47,050 nt of DNA from Tepidibacter mesophilus (lineage in GTDB: Bacteria; Bacillota; Clostridia; Peptostreptococcales; Peptostreptococcaceae), in contig NZ_BDQY01000026.1 in assembly GCF_002724055.1 (NCBI RefSeq), forward strand, positions 1-47,050, given 5' to 3'. The position numbers and the translations under genes were made by a program. The notes under the pieces are model-generated. The model saw only the letters and a program-made list of their open reading frames with translations, was not told the DNA's origin and ran no database searches. This document shows positions 23,345 to 32,543 of the stretch, in pieces; position 1 is the first letter of the stretch; each line of letters starts with the position of its first letter.

Positions 23345-23938
23345 TTAAACTATAATATTTATCAAATTTTTTATAACAATATATATAGGATTTACTACTA
23401 TTCTTATATTATCAGTAATCATTAGTATTACTAATATAATGCTTCCTATATGCTCGTATTTAAAATAATAATAATGCAATTTATTAGGAAGAATAGATAG
23501 TAAAATCTTGGAGCCATCTAAAGGAGGTATAGGTAATAAATTAAATACTGCAAATCCAATATTTATACTTATGGCACTTAAAATTATGCTATTTAATGCA
23601 TACATATCTATATATGTTTTTTCATACTTATATAAATATAAACATAATATCGCAAATATTATATTACATACAACACCAGCTATTGAAACAAAAAAAAGTC
23701 CAAATCTTTCATTCTTAAAGTTATTAGAATTAATAGGAACTGGTTTTGCCCATCCAAAACGTGCAATAACTAACATTAAAAATCCTATAGGATCTATATG
23801 TTTTAATGGATTTAACGAAAGTCTTCCACTTTTTTTTGCTGTATCATCTCCTAACATATATGCTACGTATCCATGCCCAAATTCATGTATAGATATGGCT
23901 ACTAATATGCCCGGAAGAGTTATTAAAAAATCAATCAT
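23345..23938 (-). CDS. M50-family site-2 protease
   Basis: A 197-residue integral membrane zinc protease. The start at MIDFLITLPG is favoured by the spacing from TGGAG. HEFGHGYVAYMLGD carries the HExxH zinc site and LPIPPLDGSKIL the C-terminal Asp ligand motif (NxxPxPxLDG). The short form without a PDZ domain is typical of clostridial homologues next to scpAB. Its natural substrate is unknown; family members cleave within membranes. Confidence 0.9.
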   Translation of the reverse strand: MIDFLITLPGILVAISIHEFGHGYVAYMLGDDTAKKSGRLSLNPLKHIDPIGFLMLVIARFGWAKPVPINSNNFKNERFGLFFVSIAGVVCNIIFAILCLYLYKYEKTYIDMYALNSIILSAISINIGFAVFNLLPIPPLDGSKILLSILPNKLHYYYFKYEHIGSIILVILMITDNIRIVVNPIYIVIKNLINIIV

Positions 23939-24127
23939 ATTTCTCATTCTCCATTCTTATTCTTACGATATTACTTATTATAACAAACTCACCTATTTTT
24001 TTAAAGAAATTTCATTATATAGCTCAATTAAGTTTTACTTTATAGTCAAGTGGCATAAATATATATATTTCATATTATAAAAAGAAGAATGTCTTTTGTT
24101 TATATCTTACATAGAAAGGAGATTTTT

Positions 24128-24370
24128 ATGAAAAAGTTTTACAGTGAACTATCATGTCTACTAGAAAGCGAAGCATTTAAATGTTTTTTAAATTCAGATA
24201 AAATTCAATTAGCACAAGTCAACGCTTTAACTTCGCTACTTATAAAAAACAATATAGATTTTGATACTATATTTACTTCAAAATCTCCTAGACTTCCAGC
24301 AACACTCACAATAACAGTAGTTATAAATTCACTTACGAGAATATCTAGAACATTTACCTTTTCTGATTAA
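24128..24370 (+). CDS. 80-residue protein of unknown function
   Basis: The start MKKFYSELSC follows AAAGGAG; the longer frame has no such site. The protein is mixed helix (residues 3-45) and beta (LPATLTITVVINSLTR). The function is not recognised. It lies just before a sporulation lipoprotein gene on the same strand, which suggests, weakly, a spore-related role. Confidence 0.55.
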   Translation: MKKFYSELSCLLESEAFKCFLNSDKIQLAQVNALTSLLIKNNIDFDTIFTSKSPRLPATLTITVVINSLTRISRTFTFSD

Positions 24371-24455
24371 TTTTGAATTTTTTTCATATCTTGCTAATTA
24401 TCTAACGTTATAAAATTCATACAAAAAGAAAGACTAATTGATAGGAGGTGTATTT

Positions 24456-25124
24456 ATGAAAAAAAATTCAAAACCATTAATTTATACTACAATAACAGTA
24501 TTGGGCTTATCTACGTTTATGATAGGTTGTACTAATGATCAAGCTGCTAGAAATATAAATGATCGAAATGTAGGAATGAAATCACCTAATTATCAATCAA
24601 CATACCCTAATACAGCAAATAACTACAGAGGTGTACCATATACAGGTTATTTAGGAAATCCAAATTCTCCAAATTATAATCCTAACCAATATACAGGATA
24701 TGTAGGAGATACTCGAAATCCAAATTACAACACTAATCAATATACAGGATATGTAGGAAATACTAAAAATCCAAATTATACTTATCAAAACAATATGAAT
24801 ATAAAAAATGCTGGTTTAAATAACACAATCAGAAACAAATGTAACGATTTAAAAGGAGTTGAAGATTCTTCAGTTGCAGTGAATGGAGATACTTGTGTTG
24901 TTGCTGTAGATCCTAAGGGAACTTTAACTGAATCTTTAAAAAATCAAATAGAATCTGTTGCCAAAAATGCTGATAGCAATATAACAAAAGTAGTTATAAC
25001 TCAAGATAATGATGTATATGACCAATTACAAAGATTAGGACAAGATATGCAATCTGGAAAGCCTATGACCGATATTAATAACGAACTTCAAAATATATTC
25101 AACAGATTAACACCTAATAGATAA
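24456..25124 (+). CDS. YhcN/YlaJ-family sporulation lipoprotein with 17-residue repeats
   Basis: A 222-residue lipoprotein from MKKNSKPLIY, the ATG after AGGAGG. The lipobox is FMIGC. Three repeats of 17 residues (YTGYLGNPNSPNYNPNQ and variants) encode a Tyr/Asn/Pro linker, then residues about 125-222 are the YhcN/YlaJ domain found in spore inner-membrane lipoproteins that affect germination. The repeats are imperfect, so slippage could change their number. It ends at its own terminator. Confidence 0.85.
   Translation: MKKNSKPLIYTTITVLGLSTFMIGCTNDQAARNINDRNVGMKSPNYQSTYPNTANNYRGVPYTGYLGNPNSPNYNPNQYTGYVGDTRNPNYNTNQYTGYVGNTKNPNYTYQNNMNIKNAGLNNTIRNKCNDLKGVEDSSVAVNGDTCVVAVDPKGTLTESLKNQIESVAKNADSNITKVVITQDNDVYDQLQRLGQDMQSGKPMTDINNELQNIFNRLTPNR
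24640..24792 (+). repeat. Three 51-bp tandem repeats in the lipoprotein gene
   Basis: The word ATACAGG recurs at 24640, 24691 and 24742, giving a 51-base period and in-frame 17-residue units. Confidence 0.8.
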
Positions 25125-25131
25125 AAAGAAG

Positions 25132-25158
25132 AACAGTCTAAGTAAAACTTAGACTGTT
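25132..25158 (+). terminator. Rho-independent terminator
   Basis: AACAGTCTAAGT (25132-25143) pairs with ACTTAGACTGTT (25147-25158), followed by TTTTTA. Confidence 0.85.
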
Positions 25159-25229
25159 TTTTATTTATTAGAAAATCATATAATTTTCGTCTTATAGATG
25201 CTATTGATTATTGAAGATCAACACAACCA

Positions 25230-25263
25230 GTTAGGACTCGTTGACAACATGAACTATGCGTTA
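25230..25263 (+). repeat. 34-bp dispersed repeat, copy 1
   Basis: The sequence GTTAGGACTCGTTGACAACA and the 14 bases after it match 39205-39172 on the opposite strand at 30 of 34 positions. Copy 1 is just beyond the dacF stop. Confidence 0.6.
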
Positions 25264-25267
25264 ATTT

Positions 25268-26410
25268 TTATTTTAATATTGAGTTTAATACTTTATTTAA
25301 CATTTTCATATAACCAGCTTTTTTAACATCTTTATTTGATACTAAATTTGATTTCATAATAATTTTCTTATCTTTATAAATCTGAACCTCTCCTATCTTT
25401 TGACCTTTCTCAATAGGGAATTTTAAATTTTCATATATAACTATTTTTTCTTTGAAATCTTTATTATCTCCTTTTTTGTTTAGATAATAGAGAGGTTCTT
25501 CACATGTAAGCTCTATATTATCAGTATCTGCTTTTTCTAATTTTACTTTTTTTACTACTTGTCCTTGGTCGTATATTTTTATAGTCTCATAGTTAGCAAA
25601 TCCGTAATTTAGCAAAGATGATGCTTCGTTAAATCGTTCTTTAGATGAAGGGGCACCTAAAACTACAGCTATTAGTGTCAAATCATCTCTAGTTGCTGAT
25701 GCAGACAAGCAAAACTTAGCTTCATTAGTAAACCCAGTTTTTATACCATTAGCACCTTTATAAAACCTTACAAGCTTATTAGTATTTACAAGCCCTATTT
25801 TCTTTTGCTTTTTACCAACTACAATTTCATCCATCCATATTTTTAAATATTTATGAATGTCCTTGTACTTTATTAACTCCTTTGACATCAATGATATGTC
25901 ATAAGCACTTGTGTAATGATCTTCTACAGGTAGTCCGTTAGTATTTGCAAAATGTGTATCCTTCATACCTAATTCTTGTGCTTTTTCATTCATTTTTTTT
26001 ACGAAGGCTTCTTCACTTCCATAGATGTGCTCTGCCATGGCTACACATCCATCATTGGCAGAAGCAACAGCTATACCTTTAAGTAATTCATCAACTGTTT
26101 TAATCTCTCCAGGTTCTAGAAATAATTGACTACCTCCCATACTGGATGCTTTTTCACTTATAGTAACTTTATCATCTAATTTTATTCTTCCTTCACTTAA
26201 AGCTTCCATAGTAAGTAGCATACTCATTATCTTTGTAACACTAGCTGGAGGTAGTTTCTCATGGGAATTTTTTTCATATAGAATAGTTCCGCTATTCGCA
26301 TCTATCAATATAGCAGATTTTGAAGTTAAATTCATATCTTCATTTGCAAACGAAGTAAATGAGGATATGATTATTAGCATAATTAAAGCTAAACTTAACT
26401 TTTTTTTCAT
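25268..26410 (-). CDS. dacF: D-alanyl-D-alanine carboxypeptidase, DacF-like
   Basis: A 380-residue low-molecular-weight penicillin-binding protein (peptidase S11). The start is MKKKLSLALI after GAGGTG. Residues 1-22 are a signal peptide. Catalytic motifs: SVTK (57-60), SAN (about 116; SGN is usual) and KTG (GIKTGFTNEA). The C-terminal beta domain (about 270-345) and an amphipathic end (MLNKVLNSILK) match membrane-associated DacF/DacA. The enzyme trims the stem pentapeptide of peptidoglycan. The SAN in place of SGN is seen in some homologues and should not abolish activity. Confidence 0.9.
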   Translation of the reverse strand: MKKKLSLALIMLIIISSFTSFANEDMNLTSKSAILIDANSGTILYEKNSHEKLPPASVTKIMSMLLTMEALSEGRIKLDDKVTISEKASSMGGSQLFLEPGEIKTVDELLKGIAVASANDGCVAMAEHIYGSEEAFVKKMNEKAQELGMKDTHFANTNGLPVEDHYTSAYDISLMSKELIKYKDIHKYLKIWMDEIVVGKKQKKIGLVNTNKLVRFYKGANGIKTGFTNEAKFCLSASATRDDLTLIAVVLGAPSSKERFNEASSLLNYGFANYETIKIYDQGQVVKKVKLEKADTDNIELTCEEPLYYLNKKGDNKDFKEKIVIYENLKFPIEKGQKIGEVQIYKDKKIIMKSNLVSNKDVKKAGYMKMLNKVLNSILK

Positions 26411-26495
26411 TCTTTTCACCTCATCTCATTTTAGTTATATTTTGACACTTTAAAAGGTTTATTATACAGTTTGAGATTTGGTAAAAAAAGCATAA

Positions 26496-26529
26496 AAAAA
26501 GATGCAATTAACATTAATTGCATCTTTTT
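26496..26529 (-). terminator. Bidirectional terminator after RNase J
   Basis: A perfect 15-bp stem: AAAAAGATGCAATTA (26496-26510) with TAATTGCATCTTTTT (26515-26529). Confidence 0.85.
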
Positions 26530-26540
26530 GTAATTATTTA

Positions 26541-28202
26541 TTAAACTTCCATAATTATAGGTAGTATCATAGGATTTCTCTTAGTTTTTTCATATAAATA
26601 ATTTTTAAGTTCATCTTTTATAGTATTTTTTAAATATGCCCATTCTCTTATTTGCTTAGTTTCACATTGAATTAAAGCTTCTCTTACTACAACCTTTGCT
26701 TTTTCTATTAAATCTTCTGATTCTCTAACATATACAAAACCTCTTGAAATTATATCAGGTCCTGCTATAACTTTTCCATTTTCTTTTGATATAGTTACGA
26801 CAACAACCATAAGTCCATCTTCTGATAAGTGTTTTCTATCTCTTAAAACTATATTTCCAACATCTCCAACACCAAGTCCATCTACAAGTATATTTCCAGA
26901 AGGAACATATCCTGCAAGTCTTGCATGGCTTTTGCCAAATTCAACAACAGATCCTGTGTTAATTGTAAATATATTTTCACTTGGCATTCCTAATGATTTT
27001 GCAAGTTCAGCATGTTGTTTTAAGTGTCTATATTCCCCATGAACAGGTATAAAGTATTTAGGATTAACTAATCTATGCATAAGTTTTAATTCTTCTTTGC
27101 AAGCATGTCCTGAAACGTGTATATCAGCTAAATCATCATATATAACCTCTGCTCCTTTTTCAAACAACTGATTTATAACTCTTGAAACTGTTTTTTCATT
27201 TCCAGGTATAGCATGAGCAGAGATTATTACTAAGTCTCCTTTTTCAATTTCCATCTTTTTATGCTCTGATGCTGCCATTCTAGAAAGAGCTGACATAGGT
27301 TCTCCTTGAGATCCTGTAGTTATTATAACTAATTCATTGTGCTCGTAATTTTTCATTTCATTAAGATCTATCAATATATCTTCTGGCAGAGTTAAATATC
27401 CTAATTCCTTAGCTACATTTACTACATTTACCATAGATCTTCCAGATACAGCTACTTTTTTATTATACTTATAAGCAGAGTTAATTATTTGCTGTACTCT
27501 ATGTATATTAGAAGCAAAAGTTGCAACTATTATTCTTTTCTTAGCTCCTTTAAATATATCATCAAGAGATGAACCCACTGTTCTCTCTGACATTGTAGAA
27601 CCCGATCTTTCAGCATTAGTTGAGTCCGCCAACATAACTAAAACTCCTTTTTTCCCAAGTTCTGCTATTCTATGAAAATCCATAACATCTCCATCAATAG
27701 GAGTATAATCTATTTTAAAATCTCCTGTATGGAATATCACACCTAATTCTGTATGAATAGCTATTGAGCATGCATCCGGTATACTATGAGTAGCTTTTAT
27801 AAATTCAACTTCCATTAAATCAGTTTTTATTATATCTTTAGGCTTAACTATATTAAGACTTACATTATTAAGTCTATGCTCTTTTAATTTCACATCTACA
27901 AGTCCTATAGTTAACTTTGTGCCATATACAGGTACATTTAATTTTTTTAATACATAAGGAAGAGCACCTATATGATCTTCATGTCCATGAGTTAAGAATA
28001 TACCCTTAACTCTATCTTTGTTCTTTAAAAGATAACTAATATCAGGTATAACTATATCTATACCTAACATTTCATCTTCAGGAAAACTAAGACCGCAATC
28101 TATAACTATTATTTCATCCTTATAATCAATAGCAGTCATATTTTTTCCTATCTCACTTAACCCTCCCAGAGGAATTATTTTTAACTTGTTCGTTTTTCTC
28201 AT
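26541..28202 (-). CDS. rnj: Ribonuclease J
   Basis: A 553-residue metallo-beta-lactamase/beta-CASP nuclease that matures and degrades RNA. The zinc motif is HGHEDH (residues about 74-79); the beta-CASP part contains GHACKEELKLMHRLV, and the C-terminal domain assembles oligomers. The start at ATG 28202 is preferred; a TTG three bases before it is also possible, and the first ATG of the longer frame overlaps AAAAGGAG. It is transcribed alone. Confidence 0.95.
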   Translation of the reverse strand: MRKTNKLKIIPLGGLSEIGKNMTAIDYKDEIIVIDCGLSFPEDEMLGIDIVIPDISYLLKNKDRVKGIFLTHGHEDHIGALPYVLKKLNVPVYGTKLTIGLVDVKLKEHRLNNVSLNIVKPKDIIKTDLMEVEFIKATHSIPDACSIAIHTELGVIFHTGDFKIDYTPIDGDVMDFHRIAELGKKGVLVMLADSTNAERSGSTMSERTVGSSLDDIFKGAKKRIIVATFASNIHRVQQIINSAYKYNKKVAVSGRSMVNVVNVAKELGYLTLPEDILIDLNEMKNYEHNELVIITTGSQGEPMSALSRMAASEHKKMEIEKGDLVIISAHAIPGNEKTVSRVINQLFEKGAEVIYDDLADIHVSGHACKEELKLMHRLVNPKYFIPVHGEYRHLKQHAELAKSLGMPSENIFTINTGSVVEFGKSHARLAGYVPSGNILVDGLGVGDVGNIVLRDRKHLSEDGLMVVVVTISKENGKVIAGPDIISRGFVYVRESEDLIEKAKVVVREALIQCETKQIREWAYLKNTIKDELKNYLYEKTKRNPMILPIIMEV

Positions 28203-28410
28203 CAATAAAATCATCTCCTTTTATATTTAAATTGTCCGTTTTACCCGTTCATTTTTTTAAATAGGTAATAATAAAAAACGTCCAACTATTACCATAGTAC
28301 TTATACATTTTATCATACATCTATATATATTTAATAGAATAATTTTTTGACAAATTTATTTTATTTTGATATTCTCAAATTAAATCTTATTCAAACTAAG
28401 GAGGTTACCC

Positions 28411-29151
28411 ATGAGAGGCGTAAGTCACTTTGCAATAGGAGTATTGACAGTTGTCGAAACTTCGATATTAATCGACAAACCACTTTCTCCATTAACATTC
28501 ATGATTTCGTCATTTTGTTCCTTACTTCCAGACATAGATGAATCTCATTCTACAGTTTCTAATTTATTAATAAAAAGTTCATTTTCTAAAGCTATTTACA
28601 GATATACGCTTTACTTGATTAATATGATTACTTTTTTTATATTAATATACATAAATAAAAATCTAACTTTTAATTTTATATTAAGCTTTATATTGATAAT
28701 ATTTATAGAAAATAAATTAAAACATACTACACTTCGAAAATCCTTATTTTCAGCCTTAGCATTCATACTATGCTTATCTTTGTATTATATAAAAACTCCA
28801 TTTGCTTTTATTTCATTGTCTATATTTATAGGAGTCACCCCATGGCTAAAACATAGAGGCTTTACTCATAGTTTAATCGGTATTATACTTTTATATTTTT
28901 TATTAAAGGAAATAGAATCATTAATAAACTGTCCACAACTTGCACTATTTAGTTCAATTAGCTATGCTTCACATATATTATTAGGTGATATATTTACTAA
29001 AATGGGAATACCTATATTTTATCCAATATCTAATAAAAAAATTTCTCTAGCACCATTTAAAGTGGGTAGCTTATCTGGAAATATATTTGAATTGATTTAT
29101 ACGTTCGTATATTTTTTGGTAGTCATATGTACATTTAAATATAAACTTTGA
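28411..29151 (+). CDS. YdjM-family membrane-bound metal-dependent hydrolase
   Basis: A 246-residue integral membrane protein. It has the characteristic metal-binding motifs of the YdjM/DUF457 family: an early His (VSHFAIG), PDIDESHS (about residues 49-56), HRGFTHSLIG and SHILLGDIFTKMGI. Eight or so hydrophobic segments follow. Family members are predicted phospholipase-C-like hydrolases, with an unknown physiological role. AAGGAGG precedes the ATG. Confidence 0.85.
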   Translation: MRGVSHFAIGVLTVVETSILIDKPLSPLTFMISSFCSLLPDIDESHSTVSNLLIKSSFSKAIYRYTLYLINMITFFILIYINKNLTFNFILSFILIIFIENKLKHTTLRKSLFSALAFILCLSLYYIKTPFAFISLSIFIGVTPWLKHRGFTHSLIGIILLYFLLKEIESLINCPQLALFSSISYASHILLGDIFTKMGIPIFYPISNKKISLAPFKVGSLSGNIFELIYTFVYFLVVICTFKYKL

Positions 29152-29158
29152 TTTTTAA

Positions 29159-29186
29159 AAACCCCATGGCGAATGCCACGGGGTTT
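29159..29186. terminator. Bidirectional terminator
   Basis: AAACCCCATGGC (29159-29170) pairs with GCCACGGGGTTT (29175-29186) with one mismatch. It serves both the YdjM-like gene and fur. Confidence 0.85.
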
Positions 29187-29619
29187 ATTTACAGCTATTA
29201 CACATCCCAAAAAACTTAACATCGTGATCAAATATCTTAAATCCGTAATTTTTTTCTATTTGTTCTTCTAAAGTCTCTAGTAAATCCTCTTCAACTTCTA
29301 TTATTTTATTGCACTTTTTGCATATAAGATGGTGGTGATTATGTGATTCATCATCTGAGCTGATCTCATATCTACAACACCCATCATCTAAATTAAGCTT
29401 AGATACAGCTCCAATATCATCTAATAACTGAAGAGTTCTATACACCGTTGCAAGTCCAATCTCTGGACACGCTACCTTAACTAAATCATATATTTCTTCA
29501 CTATTCAAATGTTTTCCTTCATTTTTTATCATTATGTCAACTATAGATCTTCTCTGCGGAGTTAATTTATAACCTTCTTCTTTTAATTTAAGTTTCACTA
29601 CCTCTATATAATTTTCCAT
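29185..29619 (-). CDS. fur: Ferric uptake regulator (Fur family)
   Basis: A 144-residue metal-dependent repressor. Residues about 15-88 are the winged helix (LTPQRRSIVDIMIKNEG; GLATVYRTLQLLDDIGAVSK). The metal-binding dimer part has HNHHHLICKKC and ends CNSCK, supplying two CxxC pairs. The location beside feoAB and a candidate Fur site in the feoA promoter fit an iron-responsive Fur rather than PerR or Zur. Confidence 0.9.
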   Translation of the reverse strand: MENYIEVVKLKLKEEGYKLTPQRRSIVDIMIKNEGKHLNSEEIYDLVKVACPEIGLATVYRTLQLLDDIGAVSKLNLDDGCCRYEISSDDESHNHHHLICKKCNKIIEVEEDLLETLEEQIEKNYGFKIFDHDVKFFGMCNSCK

Positions 29620-29731
29620 ATAATCACCTACATTTTCAAATAATAATTCTTTTCATTTAATATTTTATCCATATTTTATGGTTATGTCAAGCTTTATCAA
29701 TTGATATTTTTTCAATTGAAATTATTAAATA

Positions 29732-29878
29732 TTATTTTTTACATTCTTTCTTTAGATTACACTTTTTACAAACTCCACTACACTTAAAAAAATCAGCCAA
29801 ACTAGCATTGCATCTTGGGCATTTTATATTTTTACTATCCTTTATATTATACCCACATGTTGGACATTTAATCTCCAT
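29732..29878 (-). CDS. 48-residue eight-cysteine protein after feoB
   Basis: A tiny protein, MEIKCPTCGYNIKDSKNIKC and on, with cysteines at 5, 8, 20, 23, 33, 37, 40 and 46. The first four form a CPxC/CPRC zinc ribbon; the last four (C-x3-C-x2-C-x5-C) make a second cluster of unknown type. GGTGGAG precedes the ATG. It lies 54 bases beyond the feoB terminator and 113 bases before fur. Clostridial feo operons sometimes end with short Cys-rich proteins, but those have a membrane helix, absent here. It may be a metal chaperone or a zinc ribbon (inference). Confidence 0.6.
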   Translation of the reverse strand: MEIKCPTCGYNIKDSKNIKCPRCNASLADFFKCSGVCKKCNLKKECKK

Positions 29879-29932
29879 CACAACTCCACCTTTCTACAAG
29901 TTGAAATTTTCCACCCTTATATTTATTTAAAA

Positions 29933-29962
29933 AAATTCTTGAGTTGTTATGCTCAAGAATTT
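29933..29962 (-). terminator. Terminator of feoAB
   Basis: AAATTCTTGAG (29933-29943) pairs perfectly with CTCAAGAATTT (29952-29962). On the minus strand TTTTTTTAA follows. Confidence 0.85.
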
Positions 29963-29979
29963 CTTTATATATTTTATTA

Positions 29980-31842
29980 TTATAATATAAACTGTGCTAA
30001 TATTCCTCCAACTAAGAAAGATATAACAAAACTTCCTATCCATATAGCAGCAGATTCCTTCCAGCTTCTTTCCTTAAATATAACCATAATAGCAGCTATA
30101 CAAGGAACAAACAAAGTTATAACTACTAAAGACACTAACAGCTGTGGTGAATTTAAAACTCCTTGAGATGCTAAATCTGTCAGTCCAGCTGCTCCAAAAT
30201 CTCTTCTTATAATACCCATTATAAAAGTTTGAGCAACCCTTGGATCAAGCTTTAAGAAACCTTGTGTTATAGGAGCACATAAATCTATTATACCATCTAA
30301 AGCTCCTGTATCCTGAAGAACAGTTATTATAACAGCCCCTAATACAAATAAAGGTCCTGCTTCTATTATAAACATTTTAGATTTTAAATATGTTTTTTTC
30401 ATAACATTTGAAACTTTAGGCATTCTAAGTGGTGGTAAATCTATCAACAAATCAGTAGATTCACCATTCATAAATTTATTTAATAAAACTCCTACAATAC
30501 CAAATACAAGTACTATTGTAATTATATAAATAAATGTATATTTAGTTCCCAAAGAAGCTATAAGACCTGCTATAACTCCTAATTGAGCTGAACATGGTAT
30601 TGCAAGACCCAAAAGCATAGTAGCAATAAATCTTTCTCTTTTAGATCCTAATATTCTTGTCGTTACAGTTGCCATTGTTACACAACCAAATCCTAGTATT
30701 ATAGGTATTATAGCTCTACCATTAAGGCCTATAAAAGTTAGCATTCTATCTACTAATGTCGCTATCCTTGGAAGATACCCTGTATCTTCTAATATAGATA
30801 AGAAGAAATAAAAACCTACAACAAGTGGTAGTAAAAGTCCTAATAGATATATAGGAGCCATAGTTAAAACGCCAAACTCTCCTATTAATAAGTGTCCTAT
30901 AAAGGAAGTATCTGATACTAATTTTCCAACAGTATTCATTATAATATTGTAATAATATTGTCCCATTATGATCTCTTCAGTTACACCAACAACAGTTTGG
31001 GCAATAAATACACCTACAGATTGGTATATCATATACAATGTTAAAAGTAATATCGGTATTCCGGTTAAAGGTTCAACCATCCATCTTCCTAGTTTAGTTC
31101 TAAAAGATGCGCCCTCATTAGTTTGTTCTATTATACTAGATATAATAAAATCTATCCTAGTTCTTCTTTGATTATATATATCCTCTCTTAAACTAGGAGA
31201 ATCACTTACTTCATGTCTTTTTAATAAATTCTCATCTTCTTCAAGTATCAATAGTCTTTCTGAGTCAAAATCTGCTATCTCTTTTATCTCACTAGTTTTT
31301 TCTTTTACTATATCTATTATATTACCTACTCTAGCTTCATTTAAGCTATTTCTTACCTCTTTAAGTCCCTGACCTTTTATAGCACTTGTAGGTATTACTT
31401 TAACACCTAATTCTTTTGACAACTTATCTATATCTATCTCTATTCCATTCCGCTTTATATCATCCATCATGTTAAGAGCTACTATCACAGGTTTTCCTGT
31501 GTCTATTAATTGTTGAGTTAAAAATAAGTCTCTTTCTAAATGAAGAGCATCTACAACATTTAATATTATATCTGCATAAAGAATTACATCTCTTGCTACT
31601 CTTTCCTCATCATTGAACGAAGATATTCCGTAAACTCCCGGAGTATCCATTACAACATAATTTTCAAACCTTCCAGAACTTATATCTACAGTAGTGCCTG
31701 GGAAATTCGATACATCAACATAAATACCCGTTAAGTAATTGAAAAACACAGACTTACCTACATTTGGATTACCTGCTAAGACTAATTTTATATCACTATT
31801 TTTTATAGTTACGCTTGGATTATAAGTATGACATGTAGACAT
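29980..31842 (-). CDS. feoB: Ferrous iron transporter FeoB
   Basis: A 620-residue inner membrane Fe(II) transporter with an N-terminal G protein. G1 is GNPNVGKS (24-31), G2 lies in NFPGTTVDI, G3 is DTPGVYG and G4 NMMD. Residues about 165-240 form the helical GDI-like spacer. The membrane part (residues about 250-620) contains two Gate motifs (GCVTMATVTTRILGSK and a later FVPCIAAIMVIFKE). feoA lies 11 bases upstream. Iron repression by Fur is expected. Confidence 0.95.
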   Translation of the reverse strand: MSTCHTYNPSVTIKNSDIKLVLAGNPNVGKSVFFNYLTGIYVDVSNFPGTTVDISSGRFENYVVMDTPGVYGISSFNDEERVARDVILYADIILNVVDALHLERDLFLTQQLIDTGKPVIVALNMMDDIKRNGIEIDIDKLSKELGVKVIPTSAIKGQGLKEVRNSLNEARVGNIIDIVKEKTSEIKEIADFDSERLLILEEDENLLKRHEVSDSPSLREDIYNQRRTRIDFIISSIIEQTNEGASFRTKLGRWMVEPLTGIPILLLTLYMIYQSVGVFIAQTVVGVTEEIIMGQYYYNIIMNTVGKLVSDTSFIGHLLIGEFGVLTMAPIYLLGLLLPLVVGFYFFLSILEDTGYLPRIATLVDRMLTFIGLNGRAIIPIILGFGCVTMATVTTRILGSKRERFIATMLLGLAIPCSAQLGVIAGLIASLGTKYTFIYIITIVLVFGIVGVLLNKFMNGESTDLLIDLPPLRMPKVSNVMKKTYLKSKMFIIEAGPLFVLGAVIITVLQDTGALDGIIDLCAPITQGFLKLDPRVAQTFIMGIIRRDFGAAGLTDLASQGVLNSPQLLVSLVVITLFVPCIAAIMVIFKERSWKESAAIWIGSFVISFLVGGILAQFIL

Positions 31843-31853
31843 TTAATTTCCTC

Positions 31854-32072
31854 CTATACTGCTTTTACTTTTATGGTTTTGGCTAATTTTCGTCCTATAG
31901 CTATTTCTTGAAATCTATTTTTTAAAACTATTGGTCCTGCAAATACCTTCTGAGAGCAAATTAAATTAGCTCCTTCATAAAGACCTAGTCTTATAGCCTG
32001 TACTCTAATTTTTTCATTTGGTATTTCTAATATTTCTATTTTTTGTCCTCTATCTATTTTATCTAAAGTCAT
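31854..32072 (-). CDS. feoA: FeoA
   Basis: A 72-residue SH3-like protein required for FeoB activity. The start is MTLDKIDRGQ after GGGAGG. Conserved features are the basic SQKVFAGPIVLKNRFQEIAI and IGRKLAKTIKV. It is the first gene of feoAB. Confidence 0.92.
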   Translation of the reverse strand: MTLDKIDRGQKIEILEIPNEKIRVQAIRLGLYEGANLICSQKVFAGPIVLKNRFQEIAIGRKLAKTIKVKAV

Positions 32073-32121
32073 TGCAATTCCTCCCACACTTAATTTAAAA
32101 CAGTTCTCATTTCATAAATAC

Positions 32122-32150
32122 ATTATATTTCATATGATAATGAATGTCAA
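32122..32150 (-). promoter_or_regulatory. feoA promoter with probable Fur box
   Basis: On the minus strand, TTGACA (32150-32145), a 17-base spacer and TATAAT (32127-32122) form an ideal sigma-A promoter. The spacer contains TTCATTATCA and TATGAA, which resemble half sites of the Fur consensus GATAATGATAATCATTATC, so Fur-iron would block RNA polymerase here. The operator assignment is an inference. Confidence 0.75.
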
Positions 32151-32170
32151 CGTTGTATTTTGTGCAAAAA

Positions 32171-32200
32171 AAAATTCATACTATTTCTAGTATGAATTTT
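32171..32200 (-). terminator. Terminator after the DUF1292 gene
   Basis: AAAATTCATA (32171-32180) pairs with TATGAATTTT (32191-32200); the minus strand continues TTTTTTT. Confidence 0.75.
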
Positions 32201-32210
32201 AAAAATCATA

Positions 32211-32480
32211 TTATTCTAATCCTTCTTCTTCCATTAAAGTATGATATACAGCTACTACGTTTTCATACTCTTCATCATCTTCTATAGGAACAATAGCATA
32301 TTCTCCATCTACTTCTTCTTCCATTCTGAATATGTATGCTTCTTCATCATCATTCTCTTCTAACGGCATAAGTATTGCATATTCATTATCTTGAGCTTCT
32401 AAAGTCATTATAACTTCAAATTGAATCTCTAATCCATCTTCATCTACTAATGTTACTATATTTTCTTCCATTAAAGTCAC
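32211..32480 (-). CDS. DUF1292 protein
   Basis: An 89-residue very acidic protein. The motif VTLVDEDGLEIQFEVIMTLE and the YAILMPLEENDDEEAYIFR repeat are typical of DUF1292 (YrzB family), small proteins encoded next to ruvX in Firmicutes. Their function is unknown. It ends at its own terminator and lies 63 bases after ruvX, so it is likely cotranscribed. Confidence 0.9.
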   Translation of the reverse strand: MTLMEENIVTLVDEDGLEIQFEVIMTLEAQDNEYAILMPLEENDDEEAYIFRMEEEVDGEYAIVPIEDDEEYENVVAVYHTLMEEEGLE

Positions 32481-32543
32481 CTCATTAAATTTTTATATTT
32501 ACTATTATTATATACCAAAGTCCTAAAATTTAATATAGCAATA

